Part shown: positions 44,093 to 52,761 of the stretch, piece by piece
How the letters are laid out: each line of letters starts with the position of its first letter
How positions within the stretch are numbered: position 1 is the first letter of the stretch
Assembly: GCA_020854035.1 (NCBI GenBank)
Contig: JADZGE010000042.1
Span: forward strand, 16,947 to 80,946
Reading direction: 5' to 3'
Length of the DNA: 64,000 nucleotides
Source of the DNA: Burkholderiales bacterium
GTDB taxonomy: Bacteria > Pseudomonadota > Gammaproteobacteria > Burkholderiales > SG8-41
The notes under the pieces: model-generated
The model's input: the letters and a program-made list of their open reading frames with translations, nothing else
Database searches by the model: none
What the model was told of the DNA's origin: nothing
Translations under genes and position numbers: made by a program

Positions 44093-45028
44093 CTACGCCT
44101 GCCGCTCTTCTCTCCCCGGGGTTCGCCACGCAGCGAGCCCCCGCTCCTCGCGATCGCGTTTCACGGCGCGATGCACCGGCAATCCCAGGTCCTCGAGCGA
44201 GCAGAGCGGGTCGAGCGCCGCGTGCAGCGGCACGAGCGCCGCGCGCCGCTCCTCCAGCGCGCGGGCGAGCGCCAGCGCGACGCGATCCTCGAGGCGCTCC
44301 GAGACAAATACCGTCCACCGCTGGAAGCCGACCGTGGGAACCGGCGCATCCACTCCCCGCAGCGTGCCGGCGGGCAGCGTTGCGCGCGGGAGCCCGTGGT
44401 CCGAATGTATCCGCTCGAGGGCGGCGTCCGACAACGGGAGAAAACGCAGGTTGGCGAGGACCGATGCCTCCTGCCACAGGGACGCGTGCGTGCTTCCCAC
44501 CGGCCCCAGGGGGGCGATCAGCACGTCGAAATCGAGACTGCGCACGCGCGCCGCACCCTTCGCGAGATCCTCGACCCGCCAGCCCCGCTCCGCAAGTTCG
44601 CCCACGCGCACGCCGTGGGCGGCGAGCGCCTGCCCGGCGGCGAAGGCCCACGTCGCCGATTCCCCGCCGGGCAGCGGCGCACTCAGCCGCAGGTCGCGCG
44701 CCGCGCCGAGATCGGCGAGCGATCCGATACCGGCCTCCCAGCGCGCCGCCACGCCCAGCCACTGGGCGTGATGGATCGCGGCAAGTGCCCGCAGGGAAGT
44801 ATGCCGCCACCCGTCGTAGGCGCCCTGGGCGCGGTAGGTCCAGCGCACGGTCTCGGCGAGCGCGACGCTCACGTCCGCCATGCCTTCGTGCACGGAGGCG
44901 ACCCGCCGCGCCTCTCCGCCGTCGAACCGCTTCCGCTCCAGCGCGATCCCCGCCGCCGCGGCCGCCTCCCCCGCGAAGGCACACAGGTGCCATTCCGGCG
45001 TGCCCGCCTGTCCGATCGCGATTTTCAT
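44093..45028 (-). CDS. TAXI/NMT1-like binding-fold protein without signal peptide
   Basis: 311 residues beginning M-K-I-A-I-G-Q-A-G-T-P-E-W-H, then a type II periplasmic-binding-like pattern: GMADVSVALAETVRWTYR, ALAAIHHAQWLGVAAR, LDFDVLIAPLGPVGSTHASL and TVGFQRWTVFVSERLEDRVA. No export signal is visible, unusual for a solute receptor, so it may be a cytoplasmic enzyme or sensor of the same fold. Start ATG overlaps the redoxin stop (ATGA), so it is translated with the Sec redoxin. Family assignment tentative. Confidence 0.6.
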   Translation of the reverse strand: MKIAIGQAGTPEWHLCAFAGEAAAAAGIALERKRFDGGEARRVASVHEGMADVSVALAETVRWTYRAQGAYDGWRHTSLRALAAIHHAQWLGVAARWEAGIGSLADLGAARDLRLSAPLPGGESATWAFAAGQALAAHGVRVGELAERGWRVEDLAKGAARVRSLDFDVLIAPLGPVGSTHASLWQEASVLANLRFLPLSDAALERIHSDHGLPRATLPAGTLRGVDAPVPTVGFQRWTVFVSERLEDRVALALARALEERRAALVPLHAALDPLCSLEDLGLPVHRAVKRDREERGLAAWRTPGREERQA

Positions 45029-45948
45029 TTGCTCCCCGCATCGTCCTCGACGAAATCGGCGAGCTCGCGCCGGATCGAGATCGGCAGCTTCGACAGATCG
45101 GGAAAACCTTCCTTCCGGATCTGCTCCACCTGGAAGCGCATGTCGATCTCGGGGTAGAAGCGGTCGGGAAACTGCACCATCCAGATCTGCTTGCGCAGCG
45201 TGAAATTCATCGGGTCCGCTTCGAGGCCGTTGCGCCATGCCGCTATCGCCTCGTCCTTCCTGCCGGCGCCGAGCAACAGGCTGCCGATCGCGTAGTGCGC
45301 GGTGGGGTTGGCCGGCCGCACGGCAAGCACCTGGCGGTAGGCGGCGATCGCCTCGTCCGCCCGGCCCTCCCGGCCGAGCGCATCGCCGAGCATCAGCAGG
45401 TAATCCGGGTCGCCGGGTCGCTCCGCGAGCTCCGCCCGCAGCGACTCCACCTCGAGCGACTCCTGGACGACACCGGGGCTCGCGACGAATTCCTCTAGGT
45501 CCCCGGCCACTACCCGCTCCGCCATCGCGTGCATTTCGGGCCGGGCAAGCCGGAAGCCGTGCAGGTGCTGCCAGCGCAGCCGGCCCTCTTCGTCGAGCAG
45601 GATCGCGTTGGTGACGGTCTTCACCCCGAGTATCGCGTTCAGCAGATTGCGGCTGTCGAGCGCCATCGGGAAGGTGCACCCGGCCTGCCGCGTGAAATCG
45701 CGCGCGCCCTCGGGCAGGGCGTCGATTGCCACGCCCACCAGGGCAAAGCCCGGCTTCGCGCCATGCTTCTCGTAGAAACGCTGCCACACGGGCAGCTCAT
45801 CGCGGCAGCTTCACCAGGACGACCAGGAGAAGATCAGCAGGCGCTTGCCGCGAAACGACGAAAAATCGATCTCGCCGCCGTGAACCGAGGGCAGCTTGAC
45901 GAGCGGAAAGGGATCGCCTGGTTCCCGCGCGAGCACGTGTTTGGTCAT
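45025..45948 (-). CDS. redoxin-TPR selenoprotein, TGA at 45813-45811 read as Sec
   Basis: Read through one TGA, the frame from ATG 45948 (GGAGG five bases upstream) to 45025 gives 307 residues. Before the TGA: PFPLVKLPSVHGGEIDFSSF and KRLLIFSWSSW; after it: SCRDELPVWQRFYEKHGAKP and FALVGVAIDALPEG, a continuous TlpA/AhpC-type thioredoxin fold whose active site becomes W-Sec46-S-C-R, a U-x-C motif where relatives have C-x-x-C-R. Residues from about 160 form two TPRs (DPDYLLMLGDALGREGRADE, PTAHYAIGSLLLGAGRKDEA). Homology continues in frame across the TGA, and the stop overlaps the next gene, both supporting one gene. A SECIS-like hairpin follows. Confidence 0.85.
45780..45796 (-). promoter_or_regulatory. 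candidate bacterial SECIS hairpin in the redoxin gene
   Basis: On the coding (minus) strand GCTGCC (45796-45791), loop CGTGT and GGCAGC (45785-45780) form a perfect six-pair stem, extendable by partial pairing below. The loop, containing two G, lies about 21-25 bases past the TGA, in the accepted SECIS distance range. Confidence 0.6.
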
Positions 45949-46060
45949 CGCAGCCTCCGCAAGGTGTTGAAAACCGGAATGATCGAGGGATCCGCGCGAG
46001 CTTACGCACACGCCGCATCGCCTGCCAGAGAGGAAACCCGGCATTAGTTGGACTTTTCAA

Positions 46061-47002
46061 TCATGTGGAGAATGGCCTCGCGCGGGCCCCCCGCCGCGCC
46101 GCGCCGCCCGTGCTCGAAGCCCGGTTGCGATACTCCCTCGGTCCCGCGTGAAAATGCTGCCTGAAACGGCGCGTGAAATACGCGGCATCCTCGAAACCGA
46201 CGGCTGCCGCGATATCGGTCACGCGCAGGGCGGTCCGGGACAGCAGTTCGCGCGCCTTTTCCATGCGGCGCGCCGTGACGAGTTCGACGAAGGTCCTGCC
46301 GGTTTCCTTCTTCAGCAGATGCGTGAGATAGTTCGGAGAAAGATGAGCGGCGGCGGCGGACTCGGTCAGGCTGATGCGCGTGCCGACATGCTGCCGGATG
46401 TAGCGCAACACCCGCGACAGGGCGTCGCGCCGGCTCCTCACCTGGGCGCGCTCCGCGGCAAGCCCGAGGAGTTCTCCCTCGTGCCGCCGGCAGACGGTGG
46501 CAAGGAGCCGGACGAGGTGGGCATGGATGATTTCCAGCGAGCAGAATCCGCGGCGCGCGTTTTCCAGCGCCATCTCCGCGCACAGGCCGCGGGCGAGCGC
46601 GAGTTCCGCGCCGCGCAGCCGGAAATCCATGTATTCCTGGAACAGGAACGGCGCCAGCTCCGGCGCGCGTCCGAGCGGGACGTCCTCGAGATCGAGCGGA
46701 TCGACAGCGAGCGCCGGGCGCAGAAAGTGCGTCTCGAAATTGATGACGAAGAACTTCGATCCCGGCGTCCGGCCGGCGTGGTGGACGCGGTAGGGCAGGA
46801 CGAAACACAGGGATCCCGGCTCGAGCGCGAGCACCCTTGCCCCAATCCGGTGCTCGGTGCGGCCCGCCAGATGCAACTGGAGCTGAAAATACTCGTGGCG
46901 GTGCTCCCTCTCCACGCTGGTGAGGTCGTGCTCGGTATGGATGTCGAAGTCGGCATGCTCGACACGCTCCAGCATCGAGTAGGTCTTGATCGTCCTTGCC
47001 AT
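46061..47002 (-). CDS. AraC-family transcriptional regulator
   Basis: 313 residues: N-terminal cupin-like sensing domain (HRHEYFQLQLHLAGRTEHRI, FVLPYRVHHAG), C-terminal double helix-turn-helix (SLTESAAAAHLSPNYLTHLL, then VTDIAAAVGFEDAAYFTRRF). ATG 47002. It diverges from the CoA-ester operon beginning at 47239 and probably activates it. The inducer is unknown. A sigma-70-like promoter and an inverted repeat lie in the 236-base gap. Confidence 0.9.
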   Translation of the reverse strand: MARTIKTYSMLERVEHADFDIHTEHDLTSVEREHRHEYFQLQLHLAGRTEHRIGARVLALEPGSLCFVLPYRVHHAGRTPGSKFFVINFETHFLRPALAVDPLDLEDVPLGRAPELAPFLFQEYMDFRLRGAELALARGLCAEMALENARRGFCSLEIIHAHLVRLLATVCRRHEGELLGLAAERAQVRSRRDALSRVLRYIRQHVGTRISLTESAAAAHLSPNYLTHLLKKETGRTFVELVTARRMEKARELLSRTALRVTDIAAAVGFEDAAYFTRRFRQHFHAGPREYRNRASSTGGAARRGARARPFST

Positions 47003-47083
47003 GGCGGCAATCCGGGAGAGCGGGAGTGATTTCCACCGCGCGCACGATTTCGCGCGAGCTCGTGGGGGACACCCGATGACGGG

Positions 47084-47116
47084 ATATTATGGACTATCAG
47101 TCAACAATGTTAATAG
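47084..47116 (-). promoter_or_regulatory. promoter of the araC-type gene with overlapping inverted repeat
   Basis: On the minus strand TTAACA (47113-47108) and TAATAT (47089-47084) are spaced by 18 bases, a plausible sigma-70 promoter. CTATCA (47094-47099) and TAATAG (47111-47116) form an inverted repeat with one mismatch and an 11-base spacer covering the -35, as expected for autoregulation. The A/T-richness of this stretch stands out locally. Confidence 0.45.
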
Positions 47117-47238
47117 CGATCACGCGTTTATCCGGATCGCTCGCTCGGTTACGCTCCACGAACTCCTGGCCGGTAGCGGCTCTGCCGCGCCGGTCGCGGA
47201 TGCGGCAGGGCGGTACGGCGATTCCGGTTGCGGCAACG

Positions 47239-48036
47239 ATGGCGATACCTGTCTACGAAATCCATGCGCTCAAGTACGCCGAGCGCGACGGGACCCGGTC
47301 CGACCATTTCATGGGGGGCGACCCGCACGATGCCGACATGCCGATGGATTACTTCGTCTGGTTGATCCGGAACGGGGGATCGCACTGGGTCGTCGATACC
47401 GGATTCAACGAGGACATGGCCGCCCGCCGCAATCGCCGCTTCCTGCGCTCGCCCGCGCAGGCCCTGGCGCTGATGGAGGTCGACAGCGCCACCGTCCCGG
47501 AGGTCATCGTCACCCATATGCATAACGACCACGTCGGTGCGATTTCGAGCTTCCCCCGGGCCAGGTTTCATCTGCAGGACCGGGAGATGGCGTACGTGAC
47601 CGGGCGCCACATGCGGCACGGGTTGATCGCCCGGGCGTTCGTCGCCGAGCACGTGGTCGATATGGTCCGCAGCGTATTCGAGGATCGCGTGATCTTCCAT
47701 GACGGGGAGGGCGAGATCGCGCCCGGGATAAGTGTCCATCGCATCGGCGGGCACACGGCCGGACTGCAATGCCTGCGCGTGCATACGAGGCGCGGCTGGG
47801 TCGTGCTCGCCTCCGATGCCAGCAATTACTACGAGCACATGGAGACGGGGCGTTGCTCCCAGCCGGTGTTCCACGTCGGCGAGGTTCTGGAAGGGTATGC
47901 GATGCTCGCGCGACTCGCGAGCTCGCCGGAGCACATCGTTCCCGGCCATGACCCGCTCATCATGCGGCGCTACCCGCCGGCCTCTCCCGCGCTCGAGGGC
48001 ATCGCCGCTTCCCTCCATGTGCCTCCGGCGCACTAG
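47239..48036 (+). CDS. metallo-beta-lactamase-fold hydrolase, N-acyl homoserine lactonase-like
   Basis: 265 residues. Metal motif VTHMHNDHVGAISSFP (H-x-H-x-D-H), further His in HRIGGHTAGLQCL, Asp in VVLASDASNYYEHM and His in IVPGHDPLIM, the full dinuclear zinc set. Close in layout to AttM/AhlB-type lactonases, but the operon suggests a lactone or thioester in a CoA pathway. ATG 47239 chosen because the longer frame begins with unrelated low-quality sequence. Confidence 0.83.
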   Translation: MAIPVYEIHALKYAERDGTRSDHFMGGDPHDADMPMDYFVWLIRNGGSHWVVDTGFNEDMAARRNRRFLRSPAQALALMEVDSATVPEVIVTHMHNDHVGAISSFPRARFHLQDREMAYVTGRHMRHGLIARAFVAEHVVDMVRSVFEDRVIFHDGEGEIAPGISVHRIGGHTAGLQCLRVHTRRGWVVLASDASNYYEHMETGRCSQPVFHVGEVLEGYAMLARLASSPEHIVPGHDPLIMRRYPPASPALEGIAASLHVPPAH

Positions 48037-48078
48037 CGTGTCACGCGATTCAGGCCGGGCGGGGGCGCGGGGAGAGGG

Positions 48079-50211
48079 ATGAAACACGGCTTCAGGCCCC
48101 TCTTCTATCCGCGCTCCGTGGCGATCGTGGGGGCGTCCTCGAATCCCGGCTACTCGGTCGGCGGCCAGCCTCTGCGCTCTCTGGCGACGTTCGGGTTCAA
48201 GGGCGCCGTCCACCCGGTCAACCCGAAGTACGAGGTGCTGAACGACCTGCCGTGTTATCCCGCGGTGGGCAAAGTCCCGCGGCCGTGTGACCTGGCGCTC
48301 GTCGCGGTGGCCGCCTCCCGGGTTCCGGGCGTGATCCGGGAGTGCGGCGCCGCCGGAATTCCGTTTGCCGTCATCCTGAGCTCCGGGTTTCGCGAAATCG
48401 GCGAAGCGGGCGCGACACTGCAGCAACAGGTGGCCGAAGCGGCAAGGCAGAGCGGGGTGCGCGTCATCGGGCCCAACTGCCAGGGAATCATGAACCTGGC
48501 GACCCGGATGTTCGCCGGTTTCGGGGTGGCATTCCAGCGCCCGGACCTGCAGAGCGGGCCCGTCGCCATGGTGACCCAGAGCGGTGGATTCGGCTACAGC
48601 CTCGTCACCCGGGCGAGCGATGTCGGCATCGGATTCAACTACGTGGTCTCGATCGGGAATGAGTGCGACGTGAGCACGCTCGACCTGCTCGAGTACCTGC
48701 TCGAGCTTGACGAGGTCGAGGTACTGACGGCGTACATCGAGGGCATCAAGGACGGGCGCCGGCTGCTCGCGATCGGGGAGCGGGCGCTTGCGCTCCGCAA
48801 GCCGATCCTCGTCTGGAAAGTCGGCAACTCCGACAGCGGGCGCCGCGCCTCCGCCTCGCATACGGCCAACCTTACTTCCGATGCGACGGTCTACCGGGCG
48901 GCCTTCCGGCAGGGCGGTTTCATCGAGATCGGGGAGGTTCACGAGCTCATCGATTTCTCCCGGGGTTTCCTGAGCCGTAAGCTCCCGCGAGGTCGCAACG
49001 TGACCGTGATAACCAGCTCGGGCGGAGCGGGCGTGCTGCTCGCGGACCGCTGCGACGAGGCCGGCTTCCGATTGCCGCCGCCGGCCGATGCAACGAGGGG
49101 CAGGCTGCGCGAGTTCATGCCGGAGTTCGCCTCCGTCGCGAATCCCGTCGATGTCACGGCCGAGCTCTCGGGGGACCCGGCGGCGCTCAATCGCGCGGTG
49201 GCGGCGTTTCTCGACGATCCCGCGACGGATCAGGTCATTGTCTATCGCGGCAATGTGACGGGAACCATCGGCAGGACGTGGGCGACCGGTCTTGGTGCCG
49301 TCGCCGCCGGCAGCGACAAGCCCATCCTGGTGAGCCTGCTGCAGGAACAGTCCCGCGATGCGCTCCAGGTTTTCAACGAACACCGCATTTCCTGGTTCCC
49401 GACACCCGGGAGGGCCGCGGCCGCGGCGGCGGCGCTGATGAAGTTCTCGGACAAGCTCGCGCACCACGCGCGGAGGGCCGGGCGCCATGTGCCGCGACAG
49501 GAAATCGGCTGGGGGAACGCGAGCGGGACACTCGGCGAGTTCAGATCCAAGCGGGTACTCGCGGCATATGGAATTCGCGGCGTGAGAGAAACGCTCCACT
49601 CTCCCGCCGAACTCGCGGCATTGCAGGAGAGCCCGCTCCGGTTCCCGCTCGCCGTCAAGATCGAATCCCCCGACATCCCCCACAAGAGCGAGGCCGGCGC
49701 GGTCCGGGTCGGGATCGGGGACCTCGACGCATCGAAGAAGGCCGCTGAGGAGGTGCTCGAGTCGGTGCGCCGGCACGCGCCGGCGGCGCGTATCGACGGC
49801 ATCATCCTGCAGGAGATGGCTGCCGGGACGGAAGTCATCGTCGGCGTCGTGAACGATGCCTACTTCGGCCCGGTGATCGTGCTTGGCCTGGGCGGTATCT
49901 TCGCGGAGGTACTCGGGGACGTGACGCACCGGTGCGCTCCGGTCGACCTCCACACCGCCCGCACCATGATCCGCGAACTGAAGGGGCACAAGGTACTCCT
50001 CGGCGCGCGCGGGCGGCCGGAAGCCGATCTCGAGGCGCTGGCGGACACGGTATCGCGGCTTTCCTGGCTCGCGTGGGACCACGCCGACCGGATCGCGGAA
50101 ATCGACGTCAATCCCCTCTTCGTGGGCCCCGCGGGCGGCGGCGCCGTCGCGGCGGATGCCCTGATCGTCCTCGGGAAGCCGGCGCTCGACGCGGGCGGCG
50201 GCAGCCGTTGA
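48079..50211 (+). CDS. acetate-CoA ligase (ADP-forming) family protein, fused alpha-beta
   Basis: 710 residues. Alpha part: CoA-binding Rossmann domain (FYPRSVAIVGASSNPGYSVG), succinyl-CoA-ligase-like domains with the phosphohistidine region in RASASHTANLTSD. Beta part from about residue 480: ATP-grasp domain (SKRVLAAYGIRGVRETL, FPLAVKIESPDIPHKSEAGA, ILQEMAAGTEVIVGVVNDAY, AEIDVNPLFVG). Links acid activation to ATP or runs in reverse to form ATP. ATG 48079 after a GGGGAGAGGG site. Probably activates the organic acid degraded by the operon. Confidence 0.9.
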   Translation: MKHGFRPLFYPRSVAIVGASSNPGYSVGGQPLRSLATFGFKGAVHPVNPKYEVLNDLPCYPAVGKVPRPCDLALVAVAASRVPGVIRECGAAGIPFAVILSSGFREIGEAGATLQQQVAEAARQSGVRVIGPNCQGIMNLATRMFAGFGVAFQRPDLQSGPVAMVTQSGGFGYSLVTRASDVGIGFNYVVSIGNECDVSTLDLLEYLLELDEVEVLTAYIEGIKDGRRLLAIGERALALRKPILVWKVGNSDSGRRASASHTANLTSDATVYRAAFRQGGFIEIGEVHELIDFSRGFLSRKLPRGRNVTVITSSGGAGVLLADRCDEAGFRLPPPADATRGRLREFMPEFASVANPVDVTAELSGDPAALNRAVAAFLDDPATDQVIVYRGNVTGTIGRTWATGLGAVAAGSDKPILVSLLQEQSRDALQVFNEHRISWFPTPGRAAAAAAALMKFSDKLAHHARRAGRHVPRQEIGWGNASGTLGEFRSKRVLAAYGIRGVRETLHSPAELAALQESPLRFPLAVKIESPDIPHKSEAGAVRVGIGDLDASKKAAEEVLESVRRHAPAARIDGIILQEMAAGTEVIVGVVNDAYFGPVIVLGLGGIFAEVLGDVTHRCAPVDLHTARTMIRELKGHKVLLGARGRPEADLEALADTVSRLSWLAWDHADRIAEIDVNPLFVGPAGGGAVAADALIVLGKPALDAGGGSR

Positions 50212-50260
50212 GCGAAACCGCCCGAGCAATTTCAGCACGACAGTCGCAATGGAGATACCC

Positions 50261-50647
50261 ATGGAATCGGAGAAGCTCCCATCCCCTCTCGCCACCTACC
50301 TCGACTACTGCAACAAGGGGCAGCTCGCCTACCAGTACTGTCCGGACGACAGGACGGTCATCTTCTTTCCGCGAGTCGTCAGTCCGGCATCCGGCAGCAC
50401 CAACCTGGAATGGCGGATTTCCGGGGGCCTCGGGACGGTGTACGCGGTCACCACCGCCTACCGGAAGGACGAGCAGCCATACAACGTCTCCATCGTCGAC
50501 GTTGACGAGGGATTCCGGATGATGACGCGGGTCGAAGAAGTGCCTCACGACCAGGTCCGGATCGGCATGCGGGTCCGGGTGCGCATGACCAAGGACAGGA
50601 ACCAGCAGTCGTATCCGGTGTTCGTGCCGGCGGGAGAGGCGAAATGA
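50261..50647 (+). CDS. DUF35-type OB-fold protein paired with thiolase
   Basis: 128 residues from ATG 50261 (GGAG at 50251-50254); an upstream ATG at 50249 adds four residues. It has the rubredoxin-like plus OB arrangement of DUF35 (LAYQYCPDDRTVIFFPRVVS, LEWRISGGLGTVYAVTTAY, GMRVRVRMTKD), but only one cysteine of the zinc ribbon is present, so metal binding is probably lost. DUF35 proteins form complexes with thiolase-like enzymes; the thiolase gene overlaps its stop (ATGA). Confidence 0.85.
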   Translation: MESEKLPSPLATYLDYCNKGQLAYQYCPDDRTVIFFPRVVSPASGSTNLEWRISGGLGTVYAVTTAYRKDEQPYNVSIVDVDEGFRMMTRVEEVPHDQVRIGMRVRVRMTKDRNQQSYPVFVPAGEAK

Positions 50648-51798
50648 AGACGCTGAAAAGAGGGGGGGCCGCGATAGTCGGCGTCGCGGAATCGCAACTG
50701 GGCGAGGTCGCGCCGGGTGTCTCGCCGATCGACATGATGGCGCAGGCGACCCGGCGCGCGCTCGACGACTGCGGCCTGCAACTGAAGGACATCGACGCGG
50801 TTTTCGTGGCTTCCAACCAGGCCCGGATGCCGACCCAGAACCTCTGCGAATATCTCTCGTTGCGTCCCCGCATCTTCGAGTCGACGAACATCGGCGGCGC
50901 ATCGTCGCTCACGCAGCTCGCGCATGCGCAGGCCGCCCTCGAGGCCGGGCTGTGCGAGACGGCGTTGATCACCTACGCGAGCACGCAGCGCTCGGCGAGC
51001 CGGGCGATGGCCGCGCCGGTCGAGCAGTTCTTCTACGAGACGAGTTACCGCCCGCTGCTCCCGGTCGGGGCCTACGCGCTGGCGGCGTCGCGGCACATGT
51101 ACGAGTACGGCACCACGCGGGAGCATCTCGCGGAGGTCGCGGTCGCCGCGAGGAAATGGGCGCTGATGAATCCGGTCGCGTGGGAGAAGGAGCCGTTGAC
51201 GATCGAGCAGGTATTGAAGGCGCGGCGCGTGAGCGAGCCGTTCGGAACCCGTGACTGCTGCCTGGTGAACGACGGCGGCGGCGCGGTGATCGTGACTTCG
51301 GCCGAGCGGGCGAAATCGCTGAAAAAGGCTCCCGCCTTCGTGCTCGGCGTCGGAGAGGAAATGAGCCATCGGAACATTTCCTGCATGCCCGACTTCACCA
51401 GGACGGCCGCGGTCGAGTCGTCGACGCGCGCCTACGCGATGGCCGGGATCTCGGTGAAGGACGTCGACGTGGTGGAGCTCTACGATTGCTTCACGATCAC
51501 GCCGATCCTGTTCCTGGAGGACCTGGGCTTCTGTCCGAAAGGGGAGGGCGGTCGCTTCGTTTCGAACGGCCACATCGCGCCGGGCGGCGGCCTGCCGGTC
51601 AACACGACGGGCGGCGGTCTTTCGTACTGTCACCCGGGCCACTACGGGATCCTCCTCCTGGTGGAGTCCGTTCGCCAGCTGCGCGGCGAGTGCGGCGCGC
51701 GGCAGGTGAAGGATTGCGAAATCGCGCTGGCGCACGGCAACGGCGGCGTGCTGTCGACCCAGTGCACGGTGGTACTCGGATCGGCGGCCGCTTTGTGA
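50644..51798 (+). CDS. thiolase-family (SCP2-type) protein
   Basis: 384 residues. Thiolase fold with AAIVGVAESQLGEVAPG, NIGGASSLTQLAHAQAALEA, ELYDCFTITPILFLEDLGFC and the C-terminal NTTGGGLSYCHPGHYGILLL, ALAHGNGGVLSTQCTVVLGS. The usual nucleophilic Cys position reads G-A-S-S (no Cys), so it may be an aldol-type (retro-aldol or condensing) thiolase working with the DUF35 partner, as in sterol side-chain degradation. Coupled to the DUF35 gene by ATGA. Confidence 0.86.
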   Translation: MKTLKRGGAAIVGVAESQLGEVAPGVSPIDMMAQATRRALDDCGLQLKDIDAVFVASNQARMPTQNLCEYLSLRPRIFESTNIGGASSLTQLAHAQAALEAGLCETALITYASTQRSASRAMAAPVEQFFYETSYRPLLPVGAYALAASRHMYEYGTTREHLAEVAVAARKWALMNPVAWEKEPLTIEQVLKARRVSEPFGTRDCCLVNDGGGAVIVTSAERAKSLKKAPAFVLGVGEEMSHRNISCMPDFTRTAAVESSTRAYAMAGISVKDVDVVELYDCFTITPILFLEDLGFCPKGEGGRFVSNGHIAPGGGLPVNTTGGGLSYCHPGHYGILLLVESVRQLRGECGARQVKDCEIALAHGNGGVLSTQCTVVLGSAAAL

Positions 51799-51844
51799 CC
51801 GGCGCCCCCGGCGTGTATTCAAACTGAAGCAGCGAGGGACCACG

Positions 51845-52702
51845 ATGATCGACCATCAGAACCTGATGAACTGGAAGTTCGCGCGGATCGAGCAACGAAT
51901 CACGAACAAGGACGTCATCCTGTACGCCCTGGGGGTCGGGCTGGGCGCCGATCCGCTCGACCGGGATCAACTGCGGTTCGTGTACGAAAAGGACCTCCTG
52001 ACGTTTCCGAGCATGGCCTCGATCTTCGGCTATCCCGGCAACTGGCTTCGCGACACGAGAACCGGCGTGAACTATGGCAAGATCGTCAACGGGGGAACGA
52101 AGTTCACCATCCATCGCCCGCTGCCGACGGATGCGACGCTCACCTGCACGCCCAGGGTGATCGAGGTCGTGGACAAGGGGGAAGGCAAGGGCGCGCTCGT
52201 CATCGTCGAGCGCAAGGTGCACGACAAGTCGACGGATGCGCTCGTCTGCACCGTCACCACGACCACCTTCTGTCGCGCCGACGGGGGATTCGGGGGGCCG
52301 GGGACCGCCGTCACGGCGTCTCCCCGGCGGGTCCCCGACCGCAAGCCCGACGGGACGGTGGATCTCGCGACCGCCCGCAACCTCGCGCTCCTCTACCGTT
52401 TGAACGGGGACCAGAATCCCATCCATGCCGACCCCGATATCGCGAAAGCCGCGGGATTCGCGGAGCCGATTCTCCATGGATTGAGTACCATGGGTGTCGC
52501 AACCCACGCGATCCTGAAGGGGTGCTGCGGCTACGATCCTTCGCTGCTCGAAAGCGTCAACGTGCGGTACACGGCTCCCGTCATCCCGGGTGACACCATC
52601 GGCACGCAGTTCTGGCGGGACGGGGCGGTGATCCAGTTCCAGTCGATCGTACCGTCCCGGGGCTCCGTCGTGCTCGTGGGCGAGGCGTCGGTTCGCGCGT
52701 GA
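51845..52702 (+). CDS. MaoC-like 2-enoyl-CoA hydratase (double hot-dog)
   Basis: 285 residues with two hot-dog halves. The C-terminal hydratase-2 motif is YRLNGDQNPIHADPDIAKAA, followed by AEPILHGLSTMGVATHAIL: Asp and His of the D-x-N-P-x-H pattern are catalytic. The N-terminal half (YALGVGLGADP, FPSMASIFG) is the substrate-binding repeat. R-specific hydration of trans-2-enoyl-CoA is the expected role, consistent with the neighbouring dehydrogenases. Confidence 0.9.
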   Translation: MIDHQNLMNWKFARIEQRITNKDVILYALGVGLGADPLDRDQLRFVYEKDLLTFPSMASIFGYPGNWLRDTRTGVNYGKIVNGGTKFTIHRPLPTDATLTCTPRVIEVVDKGEGKGALVIVERKVHDKSTDALVCTVTTTTFCRADGGFGGPGTAVTASPRRVPDRKPDGTVDLATARNLALLYRLNGDQNPIHADPDIAKAAGFAEPILHGLSTMGVATHAILKGCCGYDPSLLESVNVRYTAPVIPGDTIGTQFWRDGAVIQFQSIVPSRGSVVLVGEASVRA

Positions 52703-52761
52703 TCGCTTGCCGCCGCCGCGAAAGACACATCGGCACATCCCGAACGACGCGTGGACGATCC

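Noticed and set aside
47149..50295. Open frame of more than 1000 codons on the minus strand
   Set aside because: Runs antisense to the lactonase and acyl-CoA synthetase genes, which have clear domains; composition is His/Arg/Asp-rich with no motif.
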